From: Bombus terrestris
Lineage: Eukaryota; Arthropoda; Insecta; Hymenoptera; Apidae
Length of the DNA stretch: 64,000 nucleotides
Assembly (NCBI RefSeq): GCF_910591885.1
Contig: NC_063275.1
Span: forward strand, 9,164,501-9,228,500
Reading direction: 5' to 3'
The notes under the pieces were generated by a model. That model made no database searches and was not told the origin of the DNA. It saw nothing but the letters and a program-made list of their open reading frames with translations. The position numbers were made by a program, and so were the translations under genes. Below are positions 60,746 through 64,000 of the stretch, in pieces. The number at the start of each line of letters is the position of its first letter. Position 1 is the stretch's first letter.

Positions 60746-62220
60746 AATATATTTTGAAGCACAAAGTAACGTTTGCTGTGACGTTCGGTATAATTATGCA
60801 CGTAAAGACAATATGCAAACTCTCCAAGTAATTTGTACTACAGTATTTTATTATTGACATATTGCAGATATGAGGCAATTTAATCGTCATATTTTTTATC
60901 ATGCATTATATTCACAGAATGTATTTGGAAGATGATCGTGTGATCTAATTTCCTAAAAAAAGGAAACTTTTTGCTCGTTACCATTCTGCATTACCAGCCC
61001 AGAGAACAATGGCGTATTTACGATCCCAATTCAAAGGTGTCTGCACTAAAAGCTCGCTGAATTCTGTATTGACGTGTTAACGAACCGGCTAAAATAGTGA
61101 TTATGGTCCCTATGCTTTGTGGTTTAATCCTAGCCTTTAAAGAAGGTATTCAGAGCGTCAATTCGTTTTCGTTAATTCGAATTAACGTAAGTCAATTAAA
61201 AATATAAAATAGTTTGTAATTTGCAAAATTATTTCATATGTAATTATTAGTAAAATTGGAGAATAATATCCAATGTAATTCATTAAGAACGAAGCAATGA
61301 ACTAATGCTTCAAAAAACATTATTGATACAAAATGAGGGTAAAGTAATTTACAATATATTATTGGGCTGTTCGAAAAGTTTGTAACATTTTTTTTTTTTA
61401 AATTTCTATCAAATACTAAAATGTCTGAACTTGCTCTTGGTTGAATATTAAACAGGAACATCGAGAATTCATTGATAAAACAGGTTTATTAATAATACAA
61501 TGTTGAATTATACATATATCCAAGAAATTTTGAATTAGAACTGAAGTGTTCATCTATATCATTCACTGAACCTAGTACAGTTTTATTGGATGTTACAAAA
61601 TTTATTCCACAGCCATAGTCAAGAAATTAAGTACTGTAAAAAGCTGTAAAAACTATGTGATGAAATTTATTACCGAACAAGAAAAATGTTTGAAGGAAAG
61701 ACTCGTGTTATTATATATAGCAAAAAGTCTAATTTTAGTTAAATCTTAGTTAACTTTCCCTATGAACCGTTTTGAACAATCTAACATTTTATCAAGATAT
61801 AAAACTTATATTGAAATAACAGATATTTCATAGAATTTCACTACATAAATTAAAAATACAAAAAATTTTAAGATTTAAGTAGAACAGCCTTTTTAAGATT
61901 ATAGTGACATAAATACTGATAAATATTGATATAAATAATGATATATATATTCAAGAATAAGAATGAAAATACCTAATGGGACACCTATATAAACATAATA
62001 ATTTAAAATCTTTTCAAACAAAACATAGTTATATTGTACTATAAATTGAAGGGATGCCATACAAAATTTCACAAGATTGTTCAATTTATGTTTTTAAACA
62101 ACGCAATTATCATTGTGACTCTGCAGCCACATATCATGCCTAAATAAAAACTATGTAGCACACTACTAGGTTGCTTATTCTGATAAGGTGTAGTATACTC
62201 AACTACTCAATTACTCAAAG
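60746..62220. other. AT-rich DNA between the two LTR-like elements
   Basis: No exon or repeat boundary is recognised. A poly(T) run lies at about 61390-61398. Confidence 0.45.
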
Positions 62221-62225
62221 ATAGT

Positions 62226-63176
62226 TGTTACGCCGCGCAACACATCTGCATTCCATCCCGCGCGGCGTGACAGCCAACGGTCTACGTGCCGTCCTTCGAA
62301 CCCTCCACAGGCCTAAGGACCCACCATAAAGTCGAAATTCTAACTGCATTGTTCGCACACATGTTTTACGTCAATCTGTTTGCCAGAAAGGACTTTCTAA
62401 TTCCAGAAGTGTTTTCAGCTGGTTTTTTAGAAGGGTCCTTGGGTTTATTATGTGCTCTTAAGAATTACGAAGAAAGCGGAGATATACCTAACGAAATATC
62501 TGAGTTTCCCTGTAAACAATGTCTCCTAGGACCCAAGTTGGTAGGAGGTTTCTTCCTCCTCTCTTCCTTCCTAACATTGGTCCCAACCAATCGACATCGC
62601 GGATTATTTCCCTCACTTTACTAACTAAAAATGTAAAGAACGAATCCGCGTTCTTCGTTCAAAGGGCACACCCATACCAAGCTTTCCTCCGTATTCACAT
62701 TAGAATAAGCTTCAGAGTTTGATCGTCTCTCACGGTGCCTAGAGTTCCTGCACTTCCTACAACTCTCACCGTTCCTGTATCTTTCTGAGTTCCTTCATCA
62801 TTCATCAAGGTGCCTACACGGCCTAGAGTCTTCTAAGGCTCTCACTTATCCAGAACTCCGACAGTTCCTATAACTCTCAAGGGCCTAGAGCGCCTAAAGC
62901 TCTCCTTCTCTCATCCAAGACTAACCCTTCTCTCGTTATCTGTATCTTAATCAACGGCGTTACTACTTTGTGTGATTGTATAAAGTGTTGGAAATATACA
63001 TTATTATAACTCTGACTCCCAGTGTTATACCGCATTAACCACCCCGATTATCCTAACCGAAATACGGGGATCGAACTATTCGTGGTGTCGATTATTCTAA
63101 TCGTAACGGGAATTTACGACTCCCGTTGACGCGTATTCTAACGACCGCGTCTCCCCGCGATAGTACGAATAAAACA
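62226..63176 (+). mobile_element. Solo LTR, 951 bp, with 5-bp target duplication ATAGT
   Basis: The unit starts TGTTACGCCGCGC and ends CGAATAAAACA, so it has TG...CA ends. It is flanked on both sides by ATAGT (62221-62225 and 63177-63181), a perfect 5-bp target duplication. Near the left end ACGCCGCGC and GCGCGGCGT (about 62230-62271) form a strong GC hairpin. Imperfect tandem CT-rich units of the type CTCTCAAGGGCCTAGAG occupy about 62726-62910. AATAAA lies at the very 3' end. No internal retroelement genes are present, so it is a recombination-derived solo LTR. A 5-bp duplication suits BEL/Pao, copia or some gypsy elements; the superfamily is not resolved. Confidence 0.85.
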
Positions 63177-63181
63177 ATAGT

Positions 63182-64000
63182 AGTATATAATGAGATTAAA
63201 TAATAAAGAATATAATAAAGCACATACGTGGAACTTATTTTTTTACAAAAATTCAGAGGAATATATGTCTGAACAGGGTCGAAGGGTTTAATTTCTCCAA
63301 AAGTTCATAAAATTGTAAGATCTATATCTTCCAATTGTATATACCAAAACACTTTAGTCAATTTGTTGTAATAATATATATAAATTTGACTTATATTCAA
63401 ACTAATGGTAAATTAGTAATTAGAAATTAGTGTTGATTACATTTTTATGAATATGCTATAAATTTCAATTATTTGTTAGAAAACATAGCAATAATATATT
63501 TCATTATTTATAATATATAGGTAATATTAAGTACATGCATACACCTACTGGTTGTATTAATTTGAAATTGTTCTATCAGTTGGAAAGGGCCTTTTTAATC
63601 ACTCTTATAATTCAACAATTGATGAATTTGTAAAAAAAGAATTCGTTAAGTGATAGAAGAGTTCTATAAAGTCTGATGACTATAATAATTACATAAAAAT
63701 AAAACATAGAATTCAATAATATAAATTAATAGAAAAATTTACGTATAAAATGTTCCATTAACGTAATATTGGTCTTTAATGGATTAAAATACCTATATCA
63801 ATCATCAAATGATAAATAAAAATAAATCTATAGAAATGGCTGAATGGAAGGATACGGAAAATTGATCGTTGTCTATTTGCTCACGTTTTGAATACACGAT
63901 CTATTACGATATTAATTTTAAATATGGGTGATGACAAGACAAAGAATGAATTGCTGAACATGCTGCACGAGTAACTTCTCAAACATTGTTCTTCCCGTAC
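63182..64000. other. AT-rich noncoding DNA to the window end
   Basis: No coding exon, RNA gene or repeat boundary is recognised. Confidence 0.5.

Noticed and set aside
62286..62624. Open frame of 112 codons as a host gene
   Set aside because: It lies wholly inside the 951-bp LTR bounded by ATAGT duplications, so it is treated as part of the LTR rather than a gene.
1..64000. tRNA, rRNA, snRNA genes and CRISPR arrays
   Set aside because: No cloverleaf with a GGTTCRANNCC-type arm, no rRNA core sequence and no regularly spaced direct repeats were seen.

Overview
The window is A+T-rich eukaryotic nuclear DNA, and all supported protein-coding sequence lies on the minus strand. Short canonical introns, insect-like NOSIP and SREK1IP1 proteins, mauritiana-type mariner copies and many small inverted-repeat elements point to an insect. 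I infer a hymenopteran, possibly a bee; this rests on base composition and repeat style, not on a diagnostic marker.

Genes. A complete five-exon NOSIP (RING/U-box-type E3 ubiquitin ligase) gene lies at 32922-34092. SREK1IP1 (a small CCHC zinc-knuckle splicing cofactor) lies at 39906-40352 as one coding exon. The last coding exon of a rhodopsin-class GPCR lies at 55927-56587; it begins inside the DRY motif, so the exons for TM1-TM3 are not identified and may lie beyond the window. Weaker candidates are an internal exon at 36314-36454 (minus) and a short terminal exon at 96-173 (plus). NOSIP and SREK1IP1 are about 6 kb apart. The three genes show no operon-like relation to each other.

Mobile elements dominate the rest. 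There are two internally deleted mariner copies (13103-13818 and 37375-38242), both flanked by TA. A gutted piggyBac copy at 51331-52154 keeps TTAA flanks and terminal inverted repeats. A pogo-like TIR element with TA flanks sits at 55086-55645, immediately downstream of the GPCR. A foldback element occupies 13914-14466, a MITE 28888-29326, and a two-copy MITE family 40874-41151 and 52701-53132. A dispersed long-inverted-repeat family with Tc1-like ends recurs at about 3.0, 4.1, 8.2, 8.8, 13.0, 14.9, 57.2 and 59.6 kb. Two LTR-like elements lie near the right end: 59672-60522, abutting a diverged partial copy, and a 951-bp solo LTR at 62226-63176 with a perfect 5-bp target duplication (ATAGT).

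History. Several insertions are nested. Mariner copy 1 interrupts a Tc1-like repeat, and the 59672 LTR cuts another, so the Tc1-like family appears older than both. The remaining sequence is AT-rich intergenic or intronic DNA with scattered islands of higher GC and no recognisable coding content. Those islands could be conserved noncoding or untranslated sequence. I found no tRNA, rRNA, CRISPR array or prokaryote-type feature.
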